Positions 1 through 10,334 of a stretch of 64,000 nucleotides of DNA are shown piece after piece. The stretch is from Anolis sagrei (Eukaryota; Chordata; Lepidosauria; Squamata; Anolidae), in the NCBI RefSeq assembly GCF_037176765.1, contig NC_090027.1, forward strand, positions 2,750,930 to 2,814,929. The letters are read 5' to 3'. The notes under the pieces were generated by a model. It ran no database searches and had not been told where the DNA came from. It worked only from the letters and a program-made list of their open reading frames with translations. Position 1 is the stretch's first letter, and the number at the start of each line of letters is the position of its first letter. Both the position numbers and the translations under genes were made by a program.

Positions 1-3000
1 CAGGTTGAAGCTTGTGTGAAGGCTGTCATGTGTAAAAAGCTATTGTGTGAAGCTCCTGTGTAAGTTCGATGGGAGAGGAAGCTCCATTCATGCCTCTTCG
101 AATTCCGCAGCACTGCTGGTCACAGCTGACCTCCAGTTAGAGCACTCAAGGGCCAGGGTTCCCCAGTTCTCGGTGTCTATGCCACAGTTTTCAAGCCTGA
201 CTTTAAGCCCATCTTTCAAACTCTTTTCCTGACCACCAACTTTACATTTCCTGTTCTTGAGTTCAGAGTATAGCAACTGCTTTAGGAGACGACAATCGGG
301 CATTCGGACAAGCAGAGTTGATGGACAATCGCACAATATCTGCTTTGAACTGGGTTGTCTGAGTCCACACTCAGACAAGGTGGGATTTTCTGCCTTGATA
401 TTCTGAGAGAGGCCTCAGTGTGAGGTAAACCTCAGTGAGAACGGCCTCAGTGTTAGTAGTCCTCAGTATGAGTTGGCCTCAGTGTTAGAAGACCTGGTGT
501 GAGAAGCTTTGGTGAGAAAAGCCCCAGGTTGAAGCTTGTGTGAAGTCAGTCATGTGTAAAAAGCTACTGCGTGAAGCTCCTGTGTAAATTCGATGTGAAA
601 GGAAGCTCCATTCGTGCCTCTTCGAATTCCGCAGCACTGCTGGTCACAGCTGACCTCCAGTTAGAGCACTCAAGGGCCAGGGTTCCCCAGTTCTCGGTGT
701 CTATGCCACAGTTTTTAAGGCTGACTTTAAGCTTATCTTTCAAACTCTTTTCCTGACCACCAGCATTACATTTCCTGTACTTGAGTTGGGAGTATAGCAA
801 CTGCTTTAGGAGACGACGATCGGGCATTCGGACAAGCAGAGTTGATGAACAATCGCACAATATCTGCTTTGAACTGGGTTATCTGAGTCCACACTCAGAC
901 AAGGTGGGATTTTCTGCCTTGATATTCTGGGAGAGGCCTCAGTGTGAGGTAAACCTCAGTGAGAGCGGCCTCAGTGTTAGTAGTCCTCAGCGTTAGAAGG
1001 CTGGTGTGAGAAGCTTTGGTGAGGAAAGCCCCAGGTTGAAGCTTGTGTGAAGGCTGTCGTGTGTAAAAAGCTACTGTGTGAAGCTCCTGTGTAAATTCGA
1101 TGTGAGAGGAAGCTCCATTCGTGCCTCTTTGAATTCCGCAGCACTGCTGGTCACAGCTGACCTCCAGTTAGAGCTCTCAAGGGCCAGGGCTCCCCAGTTC
1201 TCGGTGTCTATGCCACAGTTTTCAAGGCTGACTTTAAGCCCATCTTTCAAACTCTTTTCCTGACCACCAGCATTACATTTCCTGTACTTGAGTTGGGAGT
1301 ATAGCAACTGCTTTAGGAGATGATGATCGGGCATTTGGACAAGCCGAGTTGATGGACAATCCCACAATATCTGCTTTGAACTGGGTTATCTGAGTCCACA
1401 CTCAGACAAGATGGGATTTTCTGCCTTGATATTCTGGGAGAGGCCTCAGTGTGAGGTAAACCTCAGTGAGAGTGGCCTCAGTGTGTTAGTAGTCCTCAGT
1501 ATGAGTTGGCCTCAGTGTTAGAAGACCTGGTGTGAGAAGCTTTGGTGAGGAAAGCCCCAGGTTGAAGCTTGTGTGAAGGCTGTCGTGTGTAAAAAGCTAC
1601 TGTGTGAAGCTCCTGTGTAAATTCGATGTGAGAGGTAGCTCCATTCGTGCCTCTTCGAATTCCGCAGCACTGCTGGTCACAGCTGACCTCCAGTTAGAGC
1701 ACTCAAGGGCCAGGATTCCCCAGTTCTCGGTGTCTATGCCACAGTTTTCAAGGCTGACCTTAAGCCCATCTTTCAAACTCTTTTCCTGACCACCAACATT
1801 AGATTTCCTGTTCTTGAGTTGGGAGTATAGCAACTGCTTTAGGAGATGATGATCGGGCATTCGGACAAGCAGAGTTGATGGACGATCTCACAATATCTGC
1901 TTTGAACTGGGTTATCTGAGTCCACACTCAGACAATGTGGGATTTTCTGCCTTGATATTCTGGGAGAGGCCTCAGTGTGAGGTAAACCTCAGTGAGAGCG
2001 GCCTCAGTGTTAGTAGTCCTCAGTATGAGTTGGCCTCAGTGTTAGAAGACCTGGTGTGAGAAGCTTTGGTGAGGAAAGCCCCAGGTTGAAGCTTGTGTGA
2101 AGGCTGTCGTGTGTAAAAAGCTACTGTGTGAAGCTCCTGTGTAAATTCGATGTGAGAGGAAGCTCCATTCGTGCCTCTTCGAATTCCGCAGCACTGCTGG
2201 TCACAGCTGACCTCCAGTTAGAGCACTCAAGGGCCAGGGTTCCCCAGTTCTCAGTGTCTATGCCACAGTTTTTAAGGCTGACTTTAAGCTTATCTTTCAA
2301 ACTCTTTTCCTGACCACCAACTTTAAATTTCCTGTTCTTGAGTTCAGAGTATAGCAACTGCTTTAGGAGACGACAATCGGGCATTCGGACAAGCAGAGTT
2401 GATGGACAATCCCACAATATCTGCTTTGAACTGGGTTATCTGAGTCCACACTCAGACAAGATGGGATTTTCTGCCTTGATATTCTGGGAGAGGCCTCAGT
2501 GTGAGGTAAACCTCAGTGAGAGTGGCCTCAGTGTGTTAGTAGTCCTCAGTATGAGTTGGCCTCAGCGTTAGAAGACCTGGTGTGAGAAGCTTTGGTGAGA
2601 AAAACCCCAGGTTGAAGCTTGTGTGAAGTCTGTCATATGTAAAAAGCTACTGTGTGAAGCTCCTGTGTAAATTCGATGTGAGAGGAAGCTCCATTCGTGC
2701 CTCTTCAAATTCCGCAGCACTGCTGGTCACAGCTGACCTCCAGTTAGAGCACTCAAGGGCCAGGGCTCCCCAGTTCTCGGTGTCTATGCCACAGTTTTCA
2801 AGGCTGACTTTAAGCCCATCTTTCAAACTCTTTTCCTGACCACCAGCATTAAATTTCCTGTACTTTAGTTGGGAGTATAGTAACTGCTTTAGGAGATGAT
2901 GATTGGGCATTCGGACAAGCAGAGTTGATGGACAATCCCACAATATCTGCTTTGAACTGGGTTATCTGAGTCCACACTCAGACAAGGTGGGATTTTCTGC

Positions 3001-3130
3001 CTTGATATGGAGGAAGCTCCATTCATGCCTCTTCGAATTCCGCAACACTGCTGGTCACAGCTGACCTCCAGTCAGAGCGCTCAAGGGCCAGGGCTTCCCA
3101 GGTCTCGGTATCTATGCCACAGTTTTTGAG
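1..3130. repeat. Composite satellite array, about 524-bp monomers
   Basis: Monomers begin near 1, 525, 1032, 1558, 2082 and 2608 (spacing 507-526), and a truncated monomer ends near 3130. The array is open to the left. Each monomer has three parts. The first, about 290 bp, encodes on the minus strand a LINE ORF C-terminal segment (VRMPDHHLLKQLLYSQLK, then GGQEKSLKDGLKVSLENCGI and WRSAVTSSAAEFEEA). The second, about 90 bp, matches the inner part of the MITE at 49715-49905. The third is a run of short CTCAGTG-bearing repeats. The minus-strand frame of about 97 codons is open in nearly every full monomer. That fits recent amplification and does not by itself show a gene. Confidence 0.9.
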
Positions 3131-3784
3131 GGTATAGCATTCTGTGTCTGATGGAGAGCAATTGCCGAACAATAGCACCTTGTGTACAAAAATTGTTAAA
3201 AGCGAATTGTGCCGGAAATGCTGAAAACTATGAAAACACACTGGACTCCATCTAATGAAACTGGAACAACTTTTGCCTTTTCCTGTTAGTTTGCAAATGG
3301 AAATGTATATTGACCCTGTGGTACGGCTTGTTTTTGAAAAATGTCTTTGTTTGCACTAATGTATAGAGTATTTTTTAACACTGACCAGCTTGTTAAGTTT
3401 GCCAACGCTTTCCTGGAAGTCTTTGTCTGTTTTCAAAAGGGAAAGCATCATCCCTCATGGTGGGCTCCACGCTGGGCAAAGGTTTCCTCCTCTTCCGTCT
3501 CTTTCCCATCTCGAAACACTTCAAAGCAAGCCTGGCTTTGCCAGGAAGCAAGAAGAAGCTGGGCTTCTTGAATGCAGCCAGGGAAACCTGCATGCAAAAT
3601 AAGCTTACGAATCTGCCCGTTTTCCCATCTTTTTCCTATCCAAATAGACACCCGCTGCGAAGTGGTTTCAAAAATACACAGCACACAATCGGCACAGTTT
3701 TACTAAGTTAATGGAGACTATTCCAAAGTAACATTTGTGCGCAAGACACTGCAGCTATGATTCAAAATCAGTTTGATGTTTCAT
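3131..3784. other. Unassigned intergenic DNA
   Basis: No convincing gene or repeat is recognised here. The short open frames lack splice context and family resemblance. In human the gene upstream of HTRA4 is, from memory, PLEKHA2, so this could hold distal 3' sequence of that neighbour, but nothing in the sequence proves it. Confidence 0.4.
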
Positions 3785-3918
3785 TGAAATAATAATAATA
3801 ATAATAATAATAATAATTAATATTATTATTATCTGAAACACAACAGGATGAGTCCACAGCAAACAAGATCACTCTGCTGGCTCTTGCATTGGATCACACG
3901 TCTGACACTTCCCAAGTG

Positions 3919-3950
<32 letters not shown>

Positions 3951-3960
3951 CTATATATAT
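3785..3960 (-). repeat. LINE 3' tail with (ATT)n microsatellite
   Basis: Two ATT-rich runs flank about 90 bp that match, in reverse, the end of the LINE copies at 34.9-35.6 and 49.2-49.6 kb (reverse of CTTGGGAAGTGTCC, GTGATCCAAT and TGTGGACTCATC). It is a 3' end only, in minus orientation. Confidence 0.7.
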
Positions 3961-4410
3961 AAGAACCTTAAGGTCGTAATTAGGCGGTCAAAAACAGCTA
4001 AACCACCGGACGAAGAAAGGAAGATAGAGAAGGAAGGAAAGAGAGGAGGAGGGAAAGGAGAGAAGGAAAGAAAGAAAGGTAGAGAAGGAAGGAAAGAGAG
4101 AAGGAAGGAAATAAAAAAGTGAAAGAAGGAAGGAAGGAGAGAAGGAACGAAAGAGGGAGGGAGGGAGGGAAGGAAGGAAGGAAGGAAGGAAGGAAGGAAG
4201 GAAGGAAGGAAGGAAGGAAGGAAAGAGACAAGGAAGGATGAAACCAAACAGCAAATGAAGCGAGAAAAGAAACAGGTAGAGAAGGAAAAAAGAAGAAGAG
4301 AAAGAAAGAGGGAAAGAAGGAAAGAGGGAGGGAAGGAAGGAGAAAGAAAAAGAAGGAGGAGAAAGAGGGAGGGAAGGTTTGCCACAGCAACGCATGGCAG
4401 GTACAGCTAG
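3948..4410. mobile_element. Non-autonomous element carrying a GGAA tract, copy 1
   Basis: A (GGAA)n-rich core of about 350 bp is bounded by conserved unique sequence. One side reads TATATATAAGAACCTTAAGG then GGCGGTCAAAAAC. The other reads GGTTTGCCACAGCAACGC then GGTACAGCTAGT. The same flanks bound a second tract at 4663-5046, and the GCCAC/TTGCTGTGG end recurs at 20455 and 56252. The microsatellite therefore belongs inside a dispersed element. The family is unknown to me. Confidence 0.65.
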
Positions 4411-4615
4411 TCATTATTATTATTTGAAACACAACAAAATGAGTCCACAGCAAACACGATCACTCTGCTGGCTGTTGAATTGGATCACACGTCGGACCCT
4501 TCCCAAGTGTTTATTATTATTATTATTATTTGAAACACAACAAGATGAGTACACAGTAAACAAGATCACTCTGCTGGCTCTTGCATTGGATCACACGTCG
4601 GACACTTCCCAAATG

Positions 4616-4662
<47 letters not shown>
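4411..4662 (-). repeat. LINE 3'-tail tandem units with (ATT)n
   Basis: Two units of the same LINE tail (TGAAACACAACAAGATGAGT to GGATCACACGTCGGA) are each followed by an ATT run. They lie between the two GGAA-bearing elements. Confidence 0.75.
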
Positions 4663-5046
4663 CTATATATATAAGAACCTTAAGGTCGTAATTAGGCGGT
4701 CAAAAACGGCTAAACCACCGGACGAAGAAAGGAAGATAGAGAAGGAAGGAAAGAGAGGAGGAGGGAAAGGAGAGAAGGAAAGAAAGAAAGGTAGAGAAGG
4801 AAGGAAAGAGAGAAGGAAGGAAATAAAAAAGTGAAAGAAAGAAGGAAGGAGAGAAGGAACGAAAGAGGGAAGGAAGGAAGGAGACAAGGAAGGATGAAAC
4901 CAAACAGCAAAGGAAGCGAGAAAAGAAACACAGCTAGTAGAGAAGGAAGAAAGAAGAAGAGAAAGAAAAAGAGGGAAAGAAGGAAAGAGGGAGGGAAGGA
5001 AGGAGAGAGAAAAAGAGGGAGGAAAGGTTTGCCACAGCAACGCGTG
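4663..5046. mobile_element. Non-autonomous element carrying a GGAA tract, copy 2
   Basis: This is nearly the same sequence as 3948-4410, with identical flanks and a shorter GGAA run. The two copies look like a local duplication with differing microsatellite length. Confidence 0.65.
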
Positions 5047-5182
5047 GATCACACGTCGGACAGTATTATTATTGTTGTTGTTGTTGTTGTTATTGTTGTT
5101 GTCATTATTTGAAACACAAGAAGATGAGTCCATAGCAAACAAGATCACTCTGCCGGCTCTTGCATTGGATCACACGTCAGAC

Positions 5183-5233
<51 letters not shown>

Positions 5234-5430
5234 TGAAACACAACAAGATGAGTCCACAGCAAACAAGATCACTCTGCTGGCTGTTGTATTGGATCACATG
5301 TCGGACAGTATTATTATTGTTATTGTTATTGTTATTATTATTATTATTATTATTATTAGAAACACAACAGGATGAGTCCACAGCAAACAAGATCACTCTG
5401 CTGGCTGTTGTATTGGATCACACGTCGGAC

Positions 5431-5478
<48 letters not shown>

Positions 5479-5576
5479 ATTTGAAACACAACAAGATGAG
5501 TCCACAGCAAACAAGATCACTCTGCTGGCTGTTGTATTGGATCACATGTCGGACAGTATTATTATTATTGTTATTG

Positions 5577-5615
<39 letters not shown>

Positions 5616-5687
5616 GAAACACAACAGGATGAGTCCACAGCAAACAAGATCACTCTGCTGGCTGTTGTATTGGATCACACGTCGGAC

Positions 5688-5723
<36 letters not shown>

Positions 5724-5915
5724 ATTTGAAACACAACAAGATGAGTCCACAGCAAACAAGATCACTCTGCTGGCTGTTGTATTGGATCACACGTCAGACA
5801 CTTCCCAAATGTCTAGGACTGTGTGATGTATCAACGAATAATGTGTGTAGGTCTGAGTAGGGCGGCCTTTTGCAGCTGGCAGATGGTAATTTTGTCAGCA
5901 CTGGTGGGTTCAAAT
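5047..5915 (-). repeat. LINE 3'-tail concatemer plus body fragment
   Basis: About six head-to-tail units of roughly 120 bp occur, each a LINE 3' tail followed by (ATT)n, (ATT/GTT)n or similar. The series leads into LINE body at 5800-5915, which on the minus strand reads ADKITICQLQKAALLRPTH. All units share the same ends, so local duplication is likelier than repeated insertion. Confidence 0.8.
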
Positions 5916-6155
5916 GGCAGGGAAGGAGATTCCACTGAAAAGATGAGGAAGAACTTCCTGAGAGTGGGAGCTGTTGGAGAGTGGCCTAGGCTGCCTGGGA
6001 GTGGGGTGGAGTCTCCTTTGCTGGAGGCTTTTCCGCAGAGGCTGTCTATTTGGAGTGCTTGGATTGTACCTTCCTGCATGGCAGGAGGTTGGACTGGATG
6101 GCCCTTGGAGGTCTCTTCCAGCTCTAGGATTCTAGGAGTCTATCTCAGGAGCAGG
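5916..6155 (+). mobile_element. CR1-clade LINE 3' end
   Basis: The translation has the usual CR1 end (ENFLRVGAVGEWPRLP then GGWTGWPLEVSSSSRIL), followed by the short ATTCTAGGAGTCTA-type terminus. It is 5' truncated and non-functional. Confidence 0.75.
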
Positions 6156-7128
6156 CAATGCATGGCCAGACAGGACGGATAACGGACAGCAACCCAGTGA
6201 TTCTGGCCACGAAAGCCTTCCTTGGACAACCCATTAGAATAGGGGTCCTCAAACTAAGCCCCCGGGGCTGGATACGGCCTTCCAAGGTCATTTACCCGGC
6301 CCCTGCTCAGGATCAACCTGTCTGAAATGACTTGAAAGCGCACAACAACAACAACAACAACAACAATCCTATCTCATCAGTTAAAAGCAGGCCCACACTT
6401 CCCATTAAAATACTAATCTATATATATAACAATGCTCCGTGCATAATGAGTACCTTAAAAACAAAAGAACCAATGAACGAAATCACACCAAATTTGGCAA
6501 CAGAACGTCTCACAAAACAAGGAGTGACCATCACTCAAAAATTATGATTTTGTCATTTGGGAGTTGTAGATGCTGGGATTTATAGTTCACCTACAATCAA
6601 AGAGCATTCTGAACTCCACCAACGATGGAATTGAACCAAACTTGGCACACAGGACCCCCCTGACCAACAGAAAACACTAGAAGGGTTTGGAGAGAGCAAT
6701 GACCTTTGGTTTTGGAGTTGTAGTTCACCTAGAGAGCACTGTGGGCTCAAACAATGATGGATCTGGACCAAACTTGGCACAAATACTCAATATACCCAAA
6801 TATAAACACAGATGGAGTTTGGGGGGAAATAGACCTTGACATTTGGGAGTTGTAGTTACTGGAATGTATAGTTCATCTACAATAAAAGAGCATTCCGAGC
6901 CCCACCAACAACAGAATTAGGCCAGACATCCCACATAGAAAATACTATTTTCTGGTGGTCTTTCTGACCCTTCTGACACCCCCCCCCCGGTGACCCCCAC
7001 CCCACCTTAGGTCTTGACTTCCCAGTTTGAGAAATGCTGTCTTAAGACCATAAACTCCAACTCCCTTCACCAGGGCAAGAAAACATAATCAAAGCCCTCC
7101 TGACAAAGGGCCACCCAGCCATCCACAA

Positions 7129-7162
<34 letters not shown>

Positions 7163-7439
7163 GACAGATGCAGTATCAAAGATTTGAAAGGGACCCCTAA
7201 AGAAAGAAAATATGTGGCGCTGCTGTGGCCCAGTCTGTTCATCTGGGAAATAAAGTAATGAGAAAGTGTTGGTTTCTAATATATGTAATTTCTCTCTGCT
7301 TGTGGGTAAACCATACATCTTGTTGTTTCTTTGTCAGTATTGAAGTAGAGATTGTCTGGTTTGCCTACTCTGGAACATGCCACATATAATTGTCCTTCTT
7401 TAGGGGTCTCTTTCAAATACATGATACTATATCTGTCAT

Positions 7440-7890
7440 ATACATATATATGATATAGGCATGGACCACCATGGTCAAGTCAGACTTCACGAGGTAAGGT
7501 CGCAGTTGGTGCACAAGTTTTAAGTGCGCGAAGGCTCTCCCGGCTACCGCCGACACCTGTGCATCGAGTGTCAGCGCTGAGTCCAGGAGGACCCCCAAAC
7601 TGTAGACCTGTGATTTCAGGGGGAGTGCAACCCCATCCAGCACAGGTTGCCACCTTATACCCCGGTCAGCTGAGCAACTGACCTGGAGGACCTCTGTCTT
7701 GTCAGGATTGATCCTCAGCTTGTTCTTCCACATCCAGGTTGCCACAGCAGCCAGGCACTGGTCCAGTATCATTGGGGCTTCCTTGGAATCTGGAGGAAAA
7801 GAGTAGTGGAGTTGGGTGCCATCTGCGTAGAGGTGGCACCGTACTCCAAAACTCCAGGTCTTGGAAGTCTTGTGTGCCAAGTCTGTTTCA
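7440..7890 (-). mobile_element. L2-clade LINE reverse-transcriptase fragment
   Basis: The minus strand encodes an RT palm/thumb segment (CHLYADGTQLHYSF, with YADG where YADD is expected, then KLRINPDKTEVL and SLGVLLDSALTLDAQVSA). It is truncated at both ends and sits inside the composite repeat. Confidence 0.8.
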
Positions 7891-7924
7891 ATTCCATCGT
7901 TGGTGGGGTTCAGAATGCTCTGTG

Positions 7925-8195
7925 ATTGTGTTGTTGTTGTTCATTCGTTCAGTCATCTCCGACTCTTCGTGACCTCATGGACCAGCCCACGCCAGAGCTC
8001 CCTGTCGGCCGTCCCCACCCCCAGCTCCTTCAAGGTCAGTCCAGTCACTTCAAGGATGCCATCCATCCACCTTGCCCTTGGTCGGCCCCTCTTCTTTTTG
8101 CCTTCCACTTTCCCCAGCATCATTCCCTTCTCTAGGCTTTGCTGTCTCCTCATGATGTGGCCAAAGTACATTTGATTGTAGTCTTTGATTGTAGG
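7925..8195 (-). mobile_element. RTE/BovB-type LINE 3' end
   Basis: The minus strand reads YFGHIMRRQQSLEKGMMLGK then RGRPRARWMDGI and ELWRGLVHEVTKSRR, the conserved C-terminus of BovB ORF2. It interrupts the composite repeat module between CTGTGATTGTG and TTTGATTGTAGGC. Confidence 0.85.
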
Positions 8196-8427
8196 CGAAC
8201 TATAAATCCCAGCAACTACAACTCCCAAATGACAAAATCAATTTTTTTTTGAGCAATCTAGGTTGTTAGGTGTCTTGTGTCCAAATTTGGTGTCAATTCC
8301 CCCAGTGATTTTTGAGTTCTGTTAATCCCACAAAGAAACATTACATTTTTATTTTTATAGATTGTTCTTCATTTTAATTATTGTATTGTTTTTAAGGGGT
8401 CTTTTTGCACTACACTAAGAGATGTGG

Positions 8428-8749
8428 GGAGCCCCCGGTGGCGCAGTGGGTTAAAGCACTGAGCTGCTGAGCTTGTTGATCGAAAGGTCGCAGGTTCGAT
8501 TCCGGGGAGCGGCGTGAGCTTCCGCTGTCAGCCCTAGCTTCTGCCAACCTAGCAGTTCGAAAACATGCAAAATGTGAGTAGATCCGACGGGAAGGTAACG
8601 GCGCTCCATGCAGTCATGCCAGCCACATGACCTTGGCGGTGTCTGCGGACAACGCCGGCTCTTTGGCTTAGAAATGGAGATGAGCACCACACCCCAGAGT
8701 CAGACATGACTGGACTTAATGTCAGGGGAAAACCTTTACCTTTACCTTT
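8428..8749 (+). mobile_element. Sauria-type tRNA-derived SINE with target-site duplication
   Basis: It starts GGAGCCCCCGGTGGCGCAGT and has a pol III B box (GGTTCGATTCC, 8493-8503). It ends in the BovB-like tail with ACCTTT repeats. An 11-bp duplication, AAGAGATGTGG, flanks it at 8417-8427 and 8750-8760, so the insertion is intact at its ends and fairly young. Confidence 0.93.
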
Positions 8750-8829
8750 AAGAGATGTGGAGTGTGCATAGGAATTCATTTATGGCATCTATGGTTGGAG
8801 TAGCCTGCTGTGCCTTTCATGTTCCTTGA

Positions 8830-9420
8830 TTCGTGTTTGGGCGCTGTTTGGGCGCTGGAAGTCAGCCATAGCAGAGCACCTGAGGAACCAGCCTGGACAC
8901 AGCAGATTATTTGAGAACACAGAAATGCTGGACCACTCCCACAACCACCATGTCAGACTACACAGAGAAGCCATTGAAATACACAAGCATGTGGACAACT
9001 TCAACAGAAAGGAGGAAACCATGAAAGTGAACAAAATCTGGCTACCAGTATTCAAAAACTCTAAAATTGCAAAAGCAAAACAGCAGAGAGGAAACAACCA
9101 GGTACATCTTAACACCTCTCAACAAAAGACTCCACCAGACTCAGGCAGGCCTTCAAATGCTAATGAAGGAGGTCAGTTGAAACATTCACACCTAGCTCCA
9201 GCAGAGAAGAGCTCTTTGCCCCACCCCAGCCATTCCACAGATATATAAACCCCTTTTCCTAGTTCCAACAGACCTCACTACCTCTGAGGATGCTTGCCAT
9301 AGATGCAGGCGAAACGTCAGGAGAAAAATGCCATCTAGAACATGGCCATATAGCCCGAAAAAACCCACAAGAACCTAGTGATTCCAGCCATGAAAGCCTT
9401 CGACAATACAAATATGAATG
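8830..9420 (+). mobile_element. Penelope-like element, C-terminal endonuclease end and 3' tail
   Basis: The plus strand encodes AIAEHLRNQPGHSRLFENTE and LHREAIEIHKHVDNFNRKEE, a GIY-YIG-type C-terminus of Penelope-like ORFs. The shared tail follows (CATAGATGCAGGCGAAACGT, then GGCCATATAGCCCG). It is 5' truncated. Confidence 0.8.
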
Positions 9421-9645
9421 GTTGGCCTTGCAGCTTCAAAGCCTGGCTGCTTCCTGCCTGGTGGATAATCTTCACTTGCCTAGTTTCCAAGAGACCTCAC
9501 AACCTCTGAGGATGCCTGCCATGGATGAAGGCAAAACGTCAAGGAGAAATGCTTCTGGAGCAAGGCCAGACAGCCTGAAAACTCACAGCAACCCAATGAC
9601 TGCGGCCACCTTTGGACAACCCACTCCAATAGGTCTCTTTGCAGC
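9421..9645 (+). mobile_element. Second, more diverged Penelope-like 3' end
   Basis: It repeats the tail landmarks of the copy just upstream (CTCTGAGGATGCCTGCCATG, AAAACGTCAAGGAG, GAAAACTCACAGCAACCCA) with many differences. It ends about 240 bp before the HTRA4 start codon. Confidence 0.65.
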
Positions 9646-9689
9646 CCTGGGTTGTCCAAGGACCTAACCCTAACTCTTTCCAGCCCTGG

Positions 9690-9886
9690 AAAGAACTGGC
9701 CAGGAGTCCAGAGGGAAGGGGTCCCCGGGAGAGGAGGAGGAGGAGGAGGAGAGGCGCCTTTGGACGCACCCCCAGGGCGCTGGGCATAAAAGGCCTCCTC
9801 CTCCTCCTCTTCTTCCCAGGAAGGTTCTTGGCAGAGGCAGGAGCCCAAGGTCTCCTTCTTCAACCCTTCTCGAGTAGGCGAAAGCT
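9690..9886 (+). promoter_or_regulatory. HTRA4: Putative HTRA4 core promoter and 5' leader
   Basis: A TATA-like CATAAAAGG lies at 9785-9793, about 100 bp before the start codon, behind a GGA-repeat and a GC-rich stretch. This would suit a start site near 9815. It is inferred from motif and position only. Confidence 0.5.
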
Positions 9887-10334
9887 ATGACTGGGATGGT
9901 GCTGGGGGTGGTGGCGGTGGTCCTGGCGGCGTGGGTGCCCGGGCTGCGAGGGGACCCACCTTGCCCACCCACCTGCCAGGCTTCGCGCTGCCCGGCGCCC
10001 CCCTCTCCTCTCGCCTGCCAGGCCCTCGGGGGTCAACTGCGCCCGGACCGCTGCCAATGCTGCTGGGAGTGCGCCCCCGGAGAAGGGCAGCCCTGCGCCC
10101 CCGGCCCACTCTGCGCCTCCGGGCTCTTCTGCAAGCGGGGCCCCCAAGGAGGAGGGGGAGGGGGCCGGCCCAGGGGGGTCTGCACCTGCCCGGACTCCCC
10201 CTCGCCCCTCTGCGGGAGCGACGGGCGCACCTACCGCAGCCTCTGCCACCTGAAGGCGCACAACAAGGAGCCCCCCAGGAAGGGGGCACAGATGCCCGTC
10301 ATCGCCGTCCAGAAGGGCGCCTGCGGGGAGAAAG
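9887..10334 (+). CDS. HTRA4: HTRA4 exon 1: signal peptide, IGFBP and Kazal-like modules
   Basis: The start ATG opens a hydrophobic leader ([20 protein letters not shown]). A run of paired cysteines follows (CQCCWEC, GLFCKRG), then [20 protein letters not shown] typical of the Kazal-like segment. The donor is AAAG/GTACGC, phase 1. The exon is GC-rich, unlike its surroundings. Read-through into the GGAA tract gives a longer frame, but the donor and the family comparison place the end here. Confidence 0.93.

Larger units (their letters stand above)
6412..8335 (-). mobile_element. Long composite interspersed repeat, copy A
   Basis: It opens with TATATATAACAATGCTCCG. It then carries modules recurring across the window: GGGAGTTGTAGTT, GATGGATCTGGACCAAACTT and CTGACCAACAGAAAA. 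The copies at 14940-15855, 20440-22110, 32130-33300 and 52470-53660 share them. It is broken by an L2 fragment and a BovB tail and includes a (CA)n run at 7125-7156. No coding capacity is visible and the class is unknown. Confidence 0.6.
6240..8790 (+). mobile_element. hAT-like non-autonomous element, interrupted
   Basis: The left part (6240-6411) begins GGGGTCCTCAAACTAAG and runs through a CAA microsatellite to GGCCCACACTTCCCATT. The right part (about 8335-8427 and 8750-8790) matches, in reverse, 25115-25200. The same hAT-type element lies uninterrupted in reverse at 25115-25375. A composite repeat (6412-8335) and a SINE (8428-8749) were inserted into it. Confidence 0.55.

Noticed and set aside
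1-3008. Six protein-coding genes of about 97 codons in tandem
   Set aside because: They are LINE-derived C-terminal fragments within satellite monomers; no start context or promoter is seen, and open frames follow from recent amplification.
8428-8749. tRNA gene, because of a pol III B box
   Set aside because: It is a SINE with tail and target duplication, without a cloverleaf.
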